Notes: generated from the sequence alone by a model not told the origin. 13,996 nucleotides of DNA from Neorhizobium sp. UBA7851 (GCA_002500765.1 DLSX01000070.1:265-14260); one strand, 5' to 3'; positions 1 through 7,232 are shown, numbered from the stretch's first letter. Numbers and translations are program-made.

Positions 1-383
1 GAGAAGCCCATGTCGGCGAAGACCGCGGTGATTTCGTCGATGATCTGGCTGATCGGGTGGATACGGCCGCGTTCGGCCGGCGAGGAGCGAACCGGCAGCG
101 AGACATCGAGCGTCTCGGCCTTCAGGCGCGCGTCGATCGCGGCATCCTTCAGCACCGTCTTGCGTATCGTGATCGCCTCGGTGATCTCGTTCTTCAGCGC
201 GTTGATTTCCGCACCGCGGGTCTGGCGCTCTTCCGGCGTCATCGTCCCCAGCGTTTTCAGGAGTTCGGAAACCGACCCCTTCTTGCCGAGAGCCGCGACA
301 CGGACAGCCTCGATTGCCGCTTCGTCGCCTGCGCCGGCGATCTCGGCCAGAAGCGCGCTCTTCAATGTTTGGAGTTCCGTCAT
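1..383 (-). CDS. pheS: Phenylalanyl-tRNA synthetase alpha subunit, N-terminal part (cut by window edge)
   Basis: PheS is the catalytic alpha chain of the cytoplasmic alpha2beta2 enzyme that charges tRNA-Phe. Only the first 127 residues are present; the gene leaves the window at base 1. The protein begins MTELQTLKSALLAEI. Residues about 1-90 form the charged helical region typical of the N-terminal coiled-coil arm that contacts tRNA. The stretch from about 105, containing GRIHPISQIIDEI and VFADMGF, is the entry to the class II catalytic domain (motif 1 region). The ATG at 383-381 is preceded by an AGGA ribosome site. The kinase-like gene upstream ends at 406, only 22 bp away, so the two are probably co-transcribed. 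pheT would be expected next, beyond the left edge. Confidence 0.95.
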   Translation of the reverse strand, partial: MTELQTLKSALLAEIAGAGDEAAIEAVRVAALGKKGSVSELLKTLGTMTPEERQTRGAEINALKNEITEAITIRKTVLKDAAIDARLKAETLDVSLPVRSSPAERGRIHPISQIIDEITAVFADMGF

Positions 384-405
384 CTTTTCCTGCTTTGCGG
401 CAAAT

Positions 406-1230
406 TCAGCCGTTGAACATCGTTGTCAGATAGGTGGTGGCCAGGATGAATTGCCGCAAATCTCTACCCATGTGAATTCGGCCAATCAACCGGGAAAGCC
501 ATAAAAAGCGGCCCATGGAACGGGTGATTTTGCGCAGTTCGGCGACAGCCGCCTTCGGCGCGGCTGCAGCCCAGGCCCCATAGGCCCGATCCTGCGTCGT
601 CTTGCGGTCGGCCGCCCTTTCGCTCAATTGCAAAAAGAGCAACCACAGATCACGGGCCTGGGCCGTTTGCATCGGCATCACGGCTTCCGGCTCTTCCTCG
701 AAATCGATGAAACCGAGCCGCTCATCCCTGATGAACATGTCCCGCGGATAAGGCCGCCCGTGACAAAGCCCTGCCGCATGCAGGCGTCCGAGCTCGGCAC
801 AGCAGAAGACGAGCAGCCGGTCATGCGCTGCCGGATCCGTATCGCGAAGATAGCGCAGCCGGTTGTGCACCGTCGGGGCGATATCGCTCAGAACGATCGC
901 CCGGCCGGAGGAATAGATAACCTCGGCGGTCGGCACACCGGCCTTCGAATAACTGGCAATCCGGCGCAGGTCGCGCTCGACCATGCCTTCCGCCGTCTCG
1001 ACAGGCGAAGGCCGCATGAAGGGAAGCCGGAGCAGACGCGCAGCTGCCTTCTGCAGGGCGACGATCATGCGCCGGCCCTTGTCGCCGTGGCGCTTGATCC
1101 AGACCGTGCCGCAGGTAAGCGACACGGGCTCCACCCGTCTGGCCTCGGAAACCAGGGCAGCCAGCAGGGTCGCTACGTCTTCCGACGGCAGCGAAGGCCC
1201 GTTCTTCATGTCAACGACATCATTCGGCAC
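406..1230 (-). CDS. Small kinase-fold protein (LPS-kinase/RIO-like) between rplT and pheS
   Basis: A 274-aa protein with a degenerate protein-kinase pattern. VWIKRH near residue 46 resembles the ATP-binding lysine strand, E85 in MVERDLRRI could be the helix C glutamate, HGRPYPRDMFI at 157-167 sits where HGDxxxxN is expected, and FIDFEEE at 174-180 stands for the DFG aspartate. The usual catalytic Asp is Arg159, so it is either a divergent family (as in bacterial LPS or aminoglycoside-type small kinases) or a pseudokinase. The substrate is unknown. I chose a GTG start at 1230: AGGAG at 1242-1238 lies seven bases upstream, whereas the in-frame ATG at 1329 has no good ribosome site and abuts the rplT terminator. 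It ends 22 bp before pheS. The kinase fold is moderately sure; the function is not. Confidence 0.7.
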   Translation of the reverse strand: MPNDVVDMKNGPSLPSEDVATLLAALVSEARRVEPVSLTCGTVWIKRHGDKGRRMIVALQKAAARLLRLPFMRPSPVETAEGMVERDLRRIASYSKAGVPTAEVIYSSGRAIVLSDIAPTVHNRLRYLRDTDPAAHDRLLVFCCAELGRLHAAGLCHGRPYPRDMFIRDERLGFIDFEEEPEAVMPMQTAQARDLWLLFLQLSERAADRKTTQDRAYGAWAAAAPKAAVAELRKITRSMGRFLWLSRLIGRIHMGRDLRQFILATTYLTTMFNG

Positions 1231-1298
1231 CGCAGCGCTCCTGAATACCGTGATTGATCGGTTCCCGCAGAATGCGAAAACCTGCTGCATGTCCTTGC

Positions 1299-1323
1299 CG
1301 CAAAACCGTTTCATAGTTTTGCG
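1299..1323. other. Perfect 8-bp hairpin after the rplT terminator
   Basis: CGCAAAAC at 1299-1306 and GTTTTGCG at 1316-1323 form a perfect inverted repeat with a 9-base loop. It lies about 20 bp beyond the rplT terminator and about 70 bp before the kinase-like gene's GTG. No T-run follows it on either strand, so it is not an obvious terminator. It may be a leader structure or an operator. Confidence 0.4.
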
Positions 1324-1341
1324 CGACATGCCCGGAAAAAC

Positions 1342-1377
1342 AAAAGACCCGCGCCAGCAAAGCCGCGCGGGTCTTTT
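1342..1377 (-). terminator. Rho-independent terminator of the infC-rpmI-rplT cluster
   Basis: AAAAGACCCGCGC (1342-1354) and GCGCGGGTCTTTT (1365-1377) are perfectly complementary over 13 bp around a 10-base loop. Reading on the minus strand, the stem ends in TTTT followed by GTTTTTC, a good U-tract. It lies 25 bp after the rplT stop codon. Confidence 0.9.
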
Positions 1378-1401
1378 ACAAAAGTAGAGACGAACGCGGG
1401 C

Positions 1402-1806
1402 TTACTTGACCGCGGCTTCGAACTCGTTGGCGTTGCCGGTGTTCTTCAGATAGGCCAGAGCCTTCTTGGAAGCTTCAACCAGAGCGCCGAATGCTGCCGG
1501 CTCATGGATAGCCATGTCGGACAGAACCTTGCGGTCGACTTCGATGCCAGCCTTGTTCAGGCCGTCGATGAAGCGGCCGTAGGTCAGGCCGGATTCGCGG
1601 ACGGCAGCGTTGATACGCTGGATCCACAGAGCGCGGAAGTTGCGCTTCTTGACGCGACGGTCGCGGGTTGCAAACTGACGCGAACGGTCAACAGCAGCCT
1701 TTGCGGCGCGGATGGTATTCTTGCGGCGGCCGTAGAAGCCCTTGGCTGCCTTGAGGGTCTTGGTGTGCTTGGCGCGGGAAGTTACGCCACGTTTTACGCG
1801 TGCCAT
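1402..1806 (-). CDS. rplT: 50S ribosomal protein L20
   Basis: L20 is an early-assembly protein of the large subunit that binds 23S rRNA. The 134-aa product begins MARVKRGVTSRAKHTKTLK, the conserved basic N-terminal extension, and carries the family signatures GFYGRRKNTIRAAK and RDRRVKKRNFRALWIQRINAA. The C-terminal globular part follows from about residue 60. It is somewhat longer than the 118-aa E. coli protein, as usual in alphaproteobacteria. The ATG at 1806 has AAGGAG just upstream. It follows rpmI by 40 bp and is the last gene before a strong terminator. In E. coli L20 represses translation of its own operon by binding the rpmI leader; whether this happens here is not known. Confidence 0.98.
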   Translation of the reverse strand: MARVKRGVTSRAKHTKTLKAAKGFYGRRKNTIRAAKAAVDRSRQFATRDRRVKKRNFRALWIQRINAAVRESGLTYGRFIDGLNKAGIEVDRKVLSDMAIHEPAAFGALVEASKKALAYLKNTGNANEFEAAVK

Positions 1807-1846
1807 GTCATGATCTCCTTAAACTGTTCCAGATAGCCGAATAGTC

Positions 1847-2050
1847 TCAGAGACCGTTGGGCAGGTAGTTCTTGATGACCTTCTTGCCATCAGGCTCAGC
1901 GAGGACCATCGTGCCGCGTGCGTCGCGGATGAACTTGTTGGAACGCTTGATCATGCCGTGGCGCTTGCCGGCGGCAGCTGCAACGACCTTGCCGGTGGCG
2001 GTGACTTTGAACCGCTTCTTGGCAGACGACTTCGTCTTCATCTTGGGCAT
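1847..2050 (-). CDS. rpmI: 50S ribosomal protein L35
   Basis: A 67-aa basic ribosomal protein of the large subunit. MPKMKTKSSAKKRFKVTATGK at the N-terminus and GKRHGMIKRSNKFIRDARG are the L35 signatures. The start is the ATG at 2050, preceded by GGAG; the in-frame ATG ten codons further up lacks the conserved MPKMKT context and is not the start. It is followed by rplT after 40 bp. The 209-bp spacer separating it from infC is unusually long and can fold into several hairpins. Confidence 0.97.
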   Translation of the reverse strand: MPKMKTKSSAKKRFKVTATGKVVAAAAGKRHGMIKRSNKFIRDARGTMVLAEPDGKKVIKNYLPNGL

Positions 2051-2259
2051 TTTGCTACTCCATTCTTGTATCGAAGCCAACTGACGAGGTCGGCTTCAAG
2101 CATTTTGAACGGCCACGGCATGCCCTGCCGGACCGTTCGGACGCGCGCTTATAACCGCAGTCGGTCAAAAGCGCAATGGGGGAAATCCTCCTCAGGAACC
2201 GGTCGAAAACCGGGATACCCGCCGCCTTACGGCTTCCTCGAGGCGGGTTTGTGCGGCGC
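2051..2259 (-). promoter_or_regulatory. Structured infC-rpmI spacer, candidate L35/L20 leader
   Basis: Going 5' to 3' on the minus strand, four inverted repeats lie between the infC stop and the rpmI start: CCCGCC/GGCGGG (2247-2242 with 2223-2218), CCGGT/ACCGG (2213-2209 with 2203-2199), a long imperfect hairpin 2138-2107 (outer GAACGG/CCGTTC, inner CGGCA/TGCCG, five-base loop), and GAAGCC/GGCTTC (2097-2092 with 2078-2073). The last ends about 20 bp before the rpmI start. None has a U-tract, so this is not a plain terminator. In E. coli and B. subtilis this operon is controlled by mRNA structures at this position; homology to those elements is not claimed. Confidence 0.4.
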
Positions 2260-2796
2260 TTATTTCGGCGCCAGCACCATCATCATCTGGCGACCTTCAA
2301 GCTTGGGCTCAGCCTCAACCTTGGCGATTTCCAGCGTATCTTCCTTGACCTGCAGAAGAAGCTTCATGCCGAGTTCCTGGTGGGCCATTTCGCGGCCGCG
2401 GAACTTCAGCGTCACCTTCACCTTGTCGCCGTCTTCAAAGAAGCGGTTCATCGCCTTCATCTTCACGTCGTAATCGTGCGTGTCGATGTTCGGGCGCATC
2501 TTGATTTCTTTGATTTCGACGATCTTCTGCTTCTTGCGAGCTTCGGCCGCCTTTTTCTGGTTCGCGTATTTCAGCTTGCCGAGGTCAAGGATCTTGCACA
2601 CCGGCGGATCATTGTTCGGCGAGATTTCTACGAGGTCCAGTCCCGCTTCCTCGGCCATCTTGAGGGCCTGGTCGGTGGGTACTGCACCGAGATTCTGGCC
2701 TTCGGCATCGATAAGCTGGACCTTGGGAACGCGAATTTCCCGGTTGGAGCGCGGGCCTTCCTTGACGGGGGCATCGGCTTTGAATGGTCTGCGAAT
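2260..2796 (-). CDS. infC: Translation initiation factor IF-3 with an AUU start codon
   Basis: IF3 binds the 30S subunit, prevents premature joining of the 50S subunit and checks start-codon pairing. The 178-aa product reads (M)RRPFKADAPVKEGPRSNR, then the IF3 N-domain (IRVPKVQLIDAEGQNLG; LDLVEISPNNDPPVCKILDLGK) and the C-domain (KEIKMRPNIDTHDYDVK; VKVTLKFRGREMAHQELG). The start is ATT at 2796-2794: AGGAG at 2810-2806 is nine bases upstream and translation from there gives the MRRPF start usual in rhizobial IF3. The first in-frame ATG, at 2658, would remove 46 residues including conserved N-domain sequence. AUU is the classical infC start codon through which IF3 represses its own synthesis. 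It heads the translation cluster. Confidence 0.96.
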   Translation of the reverse strand: MRRPFKADAPVKEGPRSNREIRVPKVQLIDAEGQNLGAVPTDQALKMAEEAGLDLVEISPNNDPPVCKILDLGKLKYANQKKAAEARKKQKIVEIKEIKMRPNIDTHDYDVKMKAMNRFFEDGDKVKVTLKFRGREMAHQELGMKLLLQVKEDTLEIAKVEAEPKLEGRQMMMVLAPK

Positions 2797-2866
2797 GGTC
2801 GTATTCTCCTAGAACGTTTTAGGGCACAGGCAACGACGAAAATCGCGCGCGACCCGGAGCCGAGCG

Positions 2867-2895
2867 GAATGTCGTGATTACCAGATGGATGTCAA
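2867..2895 (-). promoter_or_regulatory. Candidate promoter of the infC cluster
   Basis: On the minus strand TTGACA (2895-2890) is a perfect -35 box. After 17 bases the -10 position reads ACATTC (2872-2867), which is a poor match. It sits 71 bp before the infC start with no gene between. The -35 is convincing and the -10 is not. Confidence 0.35.
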
Positions 2896-2923
2896 TAGCA
2901 TGACGACGCGAAAAAATCACCTC

Positions 2924-2953
2924 CTGACAACCGGCTAAAATCTGATTTATAGC
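2924..2953 (+). promoter_or_regulatory. Candidate promoter of the hydrolase gene
   Basis: CTGACA (2924-2929) and TATAGC (2948-2953), separated by 18 bases, resemble a housekeeping promoter and lie 26 bp before the hydrolase ATG. Only partial consensus match. Confidence 0.35.
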
Positions 2954-2978
2954 TCCCGGCACTTACAGGAGTGAGATC

Positions 2979-3794
2979 ATGACCGAGATTACCGCCGCGA
3001 AAGCCACCACGATTACTGTCGGAACAGGAACGGATGCCCGCGAAATTGCGATCATCTACCGGGCCGCAACGACGACAGCGGAGAGGCCGGCACTCGTCTG
3101 GCTCGGCGGCTACCGGTCCGACATGAGCGGCACCAAGGCCGTCGTGCTCGATGCGCTGGCGGAGACGCTTGGTTCCGCCTCGATCCGTTTCGATTATTCC
3201 GGTCACGGCGTGTCGGGCGGCGAATTCCGTGACGGCACGATCTCGCGCTGGCTCGAAGAGAGCATCGCCGTCATCGATGCCACATCGCCGAAGAGCGTCA
3301 TCCTTGTCGGCTCCTCGATGGGCGGATGGATAGCCTTGCGCCTGGTTCAGGAACTCAAGAAGCGCGCCACAGGCCCGAAAATCGCCGGCCTGGTGCTGAT
3401 CGCGCCGGCGCCGGATTTCACCAGCGAGCTGATCGAACCGGAACTGACCGACAAGGAACGCCAGTCGCTGGCGGAGCGCGGCTATTTCGAGGAGCATTCG
3501 GAATACAGTCCCGAACCGAACATATATACGCGCGCCCTAATGGAGGACGGCGCGAAGAACCGCGTTCTTTCCGGCATGATCGAGACCGGTTGCCCGGTCC
3601 ATATCCTGCAGGGAATGTCGGATCCCGACGTGCCTTACAGACACGCCCTCAAGCTGATGGAATTCCTGCCGGCCGACGATGTGATGATGACCCTGATCCG
3701 TGACGGAGACCACCGGCTGTCACGCCCGCAGGATCTGGAAAAAATCCAGGCAGCGGTGCGCAACCTAATAATCGATGATGAAAAACTGGGCTGA
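2979..3794 (+). CDS. Alpha/beta hydrolase, ABHD10-like serine esterase/thioesterase
   Basis: A 271-aa single-domain alpha/beta hydrolase without signal peptide, so probably cytoplasmic. LVWLGGYRSDMSGTKA (39-54) is the oxyanion-hole region and RFDYSGHGVSGG (70-81) the following conserved loop. GSSMGG (111-116) is the nucleophile elbow with Ser113, and QGMSDPDVP and DGDHRLS supply the likely Asp215 and His245. The order and wording of these motifs recall the ABHD10 family, whose animal members act on acyl-thioester or glucuronide bonds; the substrate here cannot be told. The ATG at 2979 follows CAGGAG at a good distance. It stands alone, divergent from infC; the next gene starts 120 bp downstream behind its own promoter-like boxes. 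Confidence 0.85.
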   Translation: MTEITAAKATTITVGTGTDAREIAIIYRAATTTAERPALVWLGGYRSDMSGTKAVVLDALAETLGSASIRFDYSGHGVSGGEFRDGTISRWLEESIAVIDATSPKSVILVGSSMGGWIALRLVQELKKRATGPKIAGLVLIAPAPDFTSELIEPELTDKERQSLAERGYFEEHSEYSPEPNIYTRALMEDGAKNRVLSGMIETGCPVHILQGMSDPDVPYRHALKLMEFLPADDVMMTLIRDGDHRLSRPQDLEKIQAAVRNLIIDDEKLG

Positions 3795-3812
3795 GACACA
3801 AAAGCCGCAGTC

Positions 3813-3886
3813 TTAACCATATTCGTAAAGAGCCGCACCTTAACAAAAGCTGAACAATTGACTCTGCCCCTTAACACCTCTTAACT
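3813..3886 (+). promoter_or_regulatory. TTAAC-rich, CtrA-like boxes and candidate promoter before the peptidase gene
   Basis: TTAACCAT (3813-3820) equals the alphaproteobacterial CtrA 8-mer. Further TTAAC copies start at 3840, 3871 and 3881; the last two make TTAA-N6-TTAA, one base shorter than the canonical N7 spacing. They overlap a possible sigma-70 promoter, TTGACT (3858-3863), 17 bases, TTAACT (3881-3886), 28 bp before the ATG. The repeats are plainly visible; CtrA control is inference. Confidence 0.4.
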
Positions 3887-3914
3887 TTTTGTTAGGAATT
3901 TAAGGGACGGGTCA

Positions 3915-4529
3915 ATGAATTTAGCCCTGAAGATGCGGCATGTAGCCGTGATCCTCGCCGCCGTGCTCGCATCTGCGGGCGCTGCAATACCGGCACCGCA
4001 AGCCCCTATGGCAATGGTGACGGGCGCCGTGACGTCGCAGCCGATCGGCCATTATGAATTCTGCCAGCGCCTGCCGGCGGAATGCAATGTCAAAAGCCGG
4101 TCAGCACCGGCCGCATGGATGGATGAACATGCCTGGAACGTCGTTCGCGACGTCAACCTTGCGGTCAACGCCCGTTACATCGCACGTACGGATCTCGAAG
4201 CCTATGGCGTCGAGGAATACTGGACCTACCCGACCGTATTTGCCGATTGCGAAGACTATGCTCTGCAGAAGCGCAAGGAACTCGCCCAGCTCGGCTTCGC
4301 TCTGTCCGATCTTCTGATCACCGTCGTGCGCAAGCCGGATGGCGAGGGCCATGCCGTGCTTACACTGCGCACCACGACCGGCGACTTCATCCTCGACAAT
4401 CTCGACAGTGATGTCCTTGTCTGGAACGAGACGCCCTACACGTTCCTGAAACGTCAGGCGACCTTCAATACCGGGCGATGGGTTACGATCGAAAACGGCC
4501 GCGACCTGTTTGTCGGCGCGCTCCGCTGA
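3915..4529 (+). CDS. Secreted bacterial transglutaminase-like cysteine peptidase (BTLCP, LapG superfamily)
   Basis: A 204-aa protein with an N-terminal signal sequence (basic MNLALKMRH, hydrophobic 10-25, AGA/APA cleavage region), so exported to the periplasm. The catalytic triad of the BTLCP family (Pfam PF06035) is visible: Cys112 in FADCEDYALQKR, His146 in GEGHAVLTLRT and Asp161 in FILDNLD. The YEFCQRLPAECN segment at 47-58 with paired cysteines is also family-typical. The best known relative, LapG, cuts the N-terminus of giant adhesins, but no adhesin, type I secretion gene or lapD is present here, so the target is unknown. AAGGGA precedes the ATG. A strong hairpin follows about 30 bp after the stop codon, making this a monocistronic unit. 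Confidence 0.9.
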   Translation: MNLALKMRHVAVILAAVLASAGAAIPAPQAPMAMVTGAVTSQPIGHYEFCQRLPAECNVKSRSAPAAWMDEHAWNVVRDVNLAVNARYIARTDLEAYGVEEYWTYPTVFADCEDYALQKRKELAQLGFALSDLLITVVRKPDGEGHAVLTLRTTTGDFILDNLDSDVLVWNETPYTFLKRQATFNTGRWVTIENGRDLFVGALR

Positions 4530-4560
4530 TCCCCGAACCAACATAAGTCATTAAGCATAT

Positions 4561-4595
4561 AACCCGCTCTGCTTGCAGTAGCGGGTTGTTCTCTC
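4561..4595 (+). terminator. Terminator after the cysteine peptidase gene
   Basis: AACCCGCT (4561-4568) pairs with AGCGGGTT (4580-4587), extended inward by CTGC/GCAG around a TT loop. It is followed by GTTCTCTCT, a T/C-rich rather than pure T tail. It lies about 30 bp after the stop codon. Confidence 0.75.
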
Positions 4596-4670
4596 TACTC
4601 TTTCGAGAATCGGAAAGCTCCCCCGCCCTGCCCTCGGCAGCGCGGATCTTTCTGCGATGGAGGCCTGCAA

Positions 4671-6239
4671 GTGCGGAACGATCGATTGACAGGCCTGATA
4701 CGACCCTATGGCGCAGCCCGACCAACCCTACCGCTCTGGCTCGCCGGCGTGCTGACAGCCGTCGTCCTGGGTTTCGGCACGCTGACCGTTTACGAAAATT
4801 ACAACAACGCGCTTCGCGAGGGTGAAGCGCGGGCCGTCTCATCCGCCCATGTGGTCGCAGCCCACATGGAATGGATGATGGAGGCAAGCGACCTGGCGCT
4901 TCGCCGCATCGAGGCGGCGATCAGCGGACGGCCGATCGACAGTTCCGCCGAACTGATCCTCGATCTGGAACGGGCCGTGGGCGAACTGCCGGTCGGTTTC
5001 GAATATGCCATTCTCGACCAGAACGGCCAAACGCGCTTTTCCAGCGCTCCGGACGATGTGCTGCCCAATCACGCCGAGCGCGCCTACTTCATGCGGCTCA
5101 AGGAAGGGGAAGCTCTGACCTTCAGCCGGCTGCTCGACAACGAGCGAGCAGGAAAGCCGGCCTTCATCATCGCAAGGCGGATCGGCACCGGCAGCGATTT
5201 TCGGGGTGTCGCCTCGATCACCATTCCGAACGACAATCTCGACCGTTTCTGGTCATCGATGAATCTCGGGCCGAATTCGACGATCTCCGTCATTCGGGAC
5301 GACGGATGGCTGGTCGCGCGGCGGCCATCGGCGCAAAAGCCGATAAACCTGAGCACGACGGAGTGGTATCCGCTGACGCGTGACAAGGCGAGCGGCTTCT
5401 ACCACAATCCGGTATCGCAGATCGACGGTTTTGCCCGGATCGTCGCCTTCTGGAAGGTGCAGGACTGGCCTCTGATCGCGCTTGCGGCGATCGAGCGCCA
5501 GGAAGTTCTCGACCAGTTCTGGCGCAATCTTCTGGGCGACGCCCTGTTCGTCGTGCCGCTGATGGCGGTCCTGGTCGGCGCCTCTTTCTGGATCTACACG
5601 CTGCTCTATCGAACGGCCTTGCGCAACGAGCAGCTGGAGCACGCCGTCGAGCGCAACCGTTTCCTGCTGCGCGAAATCCACCATCGGGTGAAGAACAATC
5701 TTCAGGCGGTGCTGGCACTTGTGAGGCTGCAGCGTCTGCCGCAGGAAGCGCGGGACGACATGGCGCGGCGGATCGGCGCGATGATCGCCGTGCATGAGCA
5801 AATCTACAATACCGACCAGTTCGAGGAAGTGGAGGTCGCGCCCTATACGACCCGGCTGATCTCCGACATCTCCTCGGGCTACGACATGCCGGTAAAGATC
5901 GATCTCGATCTGGCGCCGATCGCACTCGACCGCGATCAGGCCCTGCCGCTCGGGATGATCATCAACGAGGTCGTTTCCAACGCCTTCAAATATGCCTTTT
6001 CCGGCCGCAGCGAAGGCAAGCTGACAGTCCGCCTGCATCGGGAAGGTGACGAGCTCAAGCTGACAATCCGCGACGACGGGCCGGGAATTGCCGAGGATAC
6101 CCGCACGAACGGCATGGGCACGAAGCTTATTTCGAGCTTCGTGCGGCAACTCGGCGGGCGATCGGAACTGCACAATGACAACGGCGCCGTCTTCACCCTG
6201 ACGGCGCCGCTCGAGACCGGTGAACGCGAGGCGGCTTGA
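4671..6239 (+). CDS. Membrane sensor histidine kinase, dCache sensor + HisKA_2/HWE-type kinase
   Basis: A 522-aa inner-membrane sensor kinase. TM1 is about residues 21-41 and TM2 about 290-313; between them lies a roughly 250-residue periplasmic sensor resembling a dCache domain (RAYFMRLKEG, GKPAFIIARRI and DDGWLVARRP are typical). The cytoplasmic part has LLREIHHRVKNNLQ at 332-345, the HisKA_2 H-box with phospho-acceptor at His338 (or 337). Then come the N-box INEVVSNAFKYAF (431-443), the G1 box DDGPGI (468-473) and GMGTKLI. The GTG start at 4671 has GGAGG seven bases upstream; the nearby ATG at 4657 is out of frame. No response regulator adjoins it, so it is an orphan. Kinases of this class often feed the alphaproteobacterial general stress response, but nothing here proves that. 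The stop codon is 6 bp from the converging mbfA. Confidence 0.93.
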   Translation: MRNDRLTGLIRPYGAARPTLPLWLAGVLTAVVLGFGTLTVYENYNNALREGEARAVSSAHVVAAHMEWMMEASDLALRRIEAAISGRPIDSSAELILDLERAVGELPVGFEYAILDQNGQTRFSSAPDDVLPNHAERAYFMRLKEGEALTFSRLLDNERAGKPAFIIARRIGTGSDFRGVASITIPNDNLDRFWSSMNLGPNSTISVIRDDGWLVARRPSAQKPINLSTTEWYPLTRDKASGFYHNPVSQIDGFARIVAFWKVQDWPLIALAAIERQEVLDQFWRNLLGDALFVVPLMAVLVGASFWIYTLLYRTALRNEQLEHAVERNRFLLREIHHRVKNNLQAVLALVRLQRLPQEARDDMARRIGAMIAVHEQIYNTDQFEEVEVAPYTTRLISDISSGYDMPVKIDLDLAPIALDRDQALPLGMIINEVVSNAFKYAFSGRSEGKLTVRLHREGDELKLTIRDDGPGIAEDTRTNGMGTKLISSFVRQLGGRSELHNDNGAVFTLTAPLETGEREAA

Positions 6240-6245
6240 GCGTGC

Positions 6246-7232
6246 CTAGCCGGCATTGCCGATGAAGATACCGGCGGCCAGAACCAGCGAACCGCCGAAC
6301 ACGACCTGGAAGACCGCGCGCATGAACGGCGTTTCCATGTAACGGTTCTGGATGAAAGCAATCGCCCAGAGCTCGAAGAACACGACGATCGCGGCGACGA
6401 TCGTGGCCGTCCAGAAATGCGGAATAAGATAAGGCAGCGCGTGGCCGAGACCGCCGAGCGCCGTCATGATGCCGGATGCGAGGCCGCGCTTGAGCGGCGA
6501 CCCGCGGCCGGAAAGCTTGCCGTCGTCATGGGCCGCCTCGGTGAAGCCCATCGAGATGCCGGCGCCGACCGATGCCGAAAGACCGATCAGGAAGGTCGAC
6601 CAGGTGTCACCGGTTGCGAAAGCGGCGGCGAAGATCGGTGCCAGCGTCGAGACCGATCCGTCCATCAGGCCGGCAAGACCCGGCTGAACGTAGGTGAGGA
6701 TGAACTGGCGACGGGCGGTTTCTTCTTCCTCGCCGCGTGCCTCTTCCGAGACGTGCTTTTCGGTGAGCATGCGGGCAATGTCTTCATGCCCCTCTTCCGC
6801 CAGCGCCAGATCACCGAGCAATTGGCGTGTCGAGGCATCCGATACGTGCTTTATCGCCTCGCGATAAAAACGGGCCGCCTGCTGTTCCATGGCTTCCGCT
6901 TCGGCACGGGCGGTCTCCAGCGGCAGGTTTTTTCTCAGCCAGTCAGGCTTGCGGGCGTAAAACCCCTGGACATGTTCCCGACGGATCAGCGGGATGCGCT
7001 CACCAAACCGTGCCCTGAAAATCCCGATCAGCGAATTCTTGTGGGTCTGCTCGACCTCGGCCATGTCCTCGAACACCTTTGCAGACGCCGGATACTGATC
7101 CCTCAGGCCATCGGCATAACCGAGATAGATGCGCGCATCCTCCTCTTCGGAAGCGATTGCCAGCGCGAGGATTTCCTTTTCGGACAGGGATGAAAAAGGC
7201 CGGCGGGAGGACGGCAGAAGGCGGGTCAGCAT
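6246..7232 (-). CDS. mbfA: Membrane-bound ferritin-like / VIT1 iron exporter fusion (MbfA)
   Basis: A 328-aa fusion. Residues about 18-160 are an erythrin/ferritin-like four-helix part with metal ligands: E30 in ASEEEDARIY, ExxH at E61-H64 (VEQTHKN), E113/E116 and ExxH at E146-H149 (AEEGHED). Residues about 185-328 are a VIT1-type membrane domain beginning GLAGLMDGSVSTLAPIFAAAF. In Agrobacterium and Bradyrhizobium MbfA protects against iron and peroxide by exporting iron, and its gene is repressed by Irr. The start is the ATG at 7232, with GGAG six bases upstream; the ATG at 7244 lies inside the Irr operator and is rejected. Expression is expected when iron is plentiful. No terminator separates it from the converging kinase gene. 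Confidence 0.93.
   Translation of the reverse strand: MLTRLLPSSRRPFSSLSEKEILALAIASEEEDARIYLGYADGLRDQYPASAKVFEDMAEVEQTHKNSLIGIFRARFGERIPLIRREHVQGFYARKPDWLRKNLPLETARAEAEAMEQQAARFYREAIKHVSDASTRQLLGDLALAEEGHEDIARMLTEKHVSEEARGEEEETARRQFILTYVQPGLAGLMDGSVSTLAPIFAAAFATGDTWSTFLIGLSASVGAGISMGFTEAAHDDGKLSGRGSPLKRGLASGIMTALGGLGHALPYLIPHFWTATIVAAIVVFFELWAIAFIQNRYMETPFMRAVFQVVFGGSLVLAAGIFIGNAG

Noticed and set aside
2218..2247. CCCGCC/GGCGGG hairpin as infC terminator
   Set aside because: No U-tract follows on the minus strand, so it was kept only as part of the structured spacer and not called as a terminator.
5253..6173. 306-codon minus-strand frame opposite the histidine kinase
   Set aside because: The kinase on the other strand has all catalytic boxes; the antisense frame shows none and lacks a start signal.
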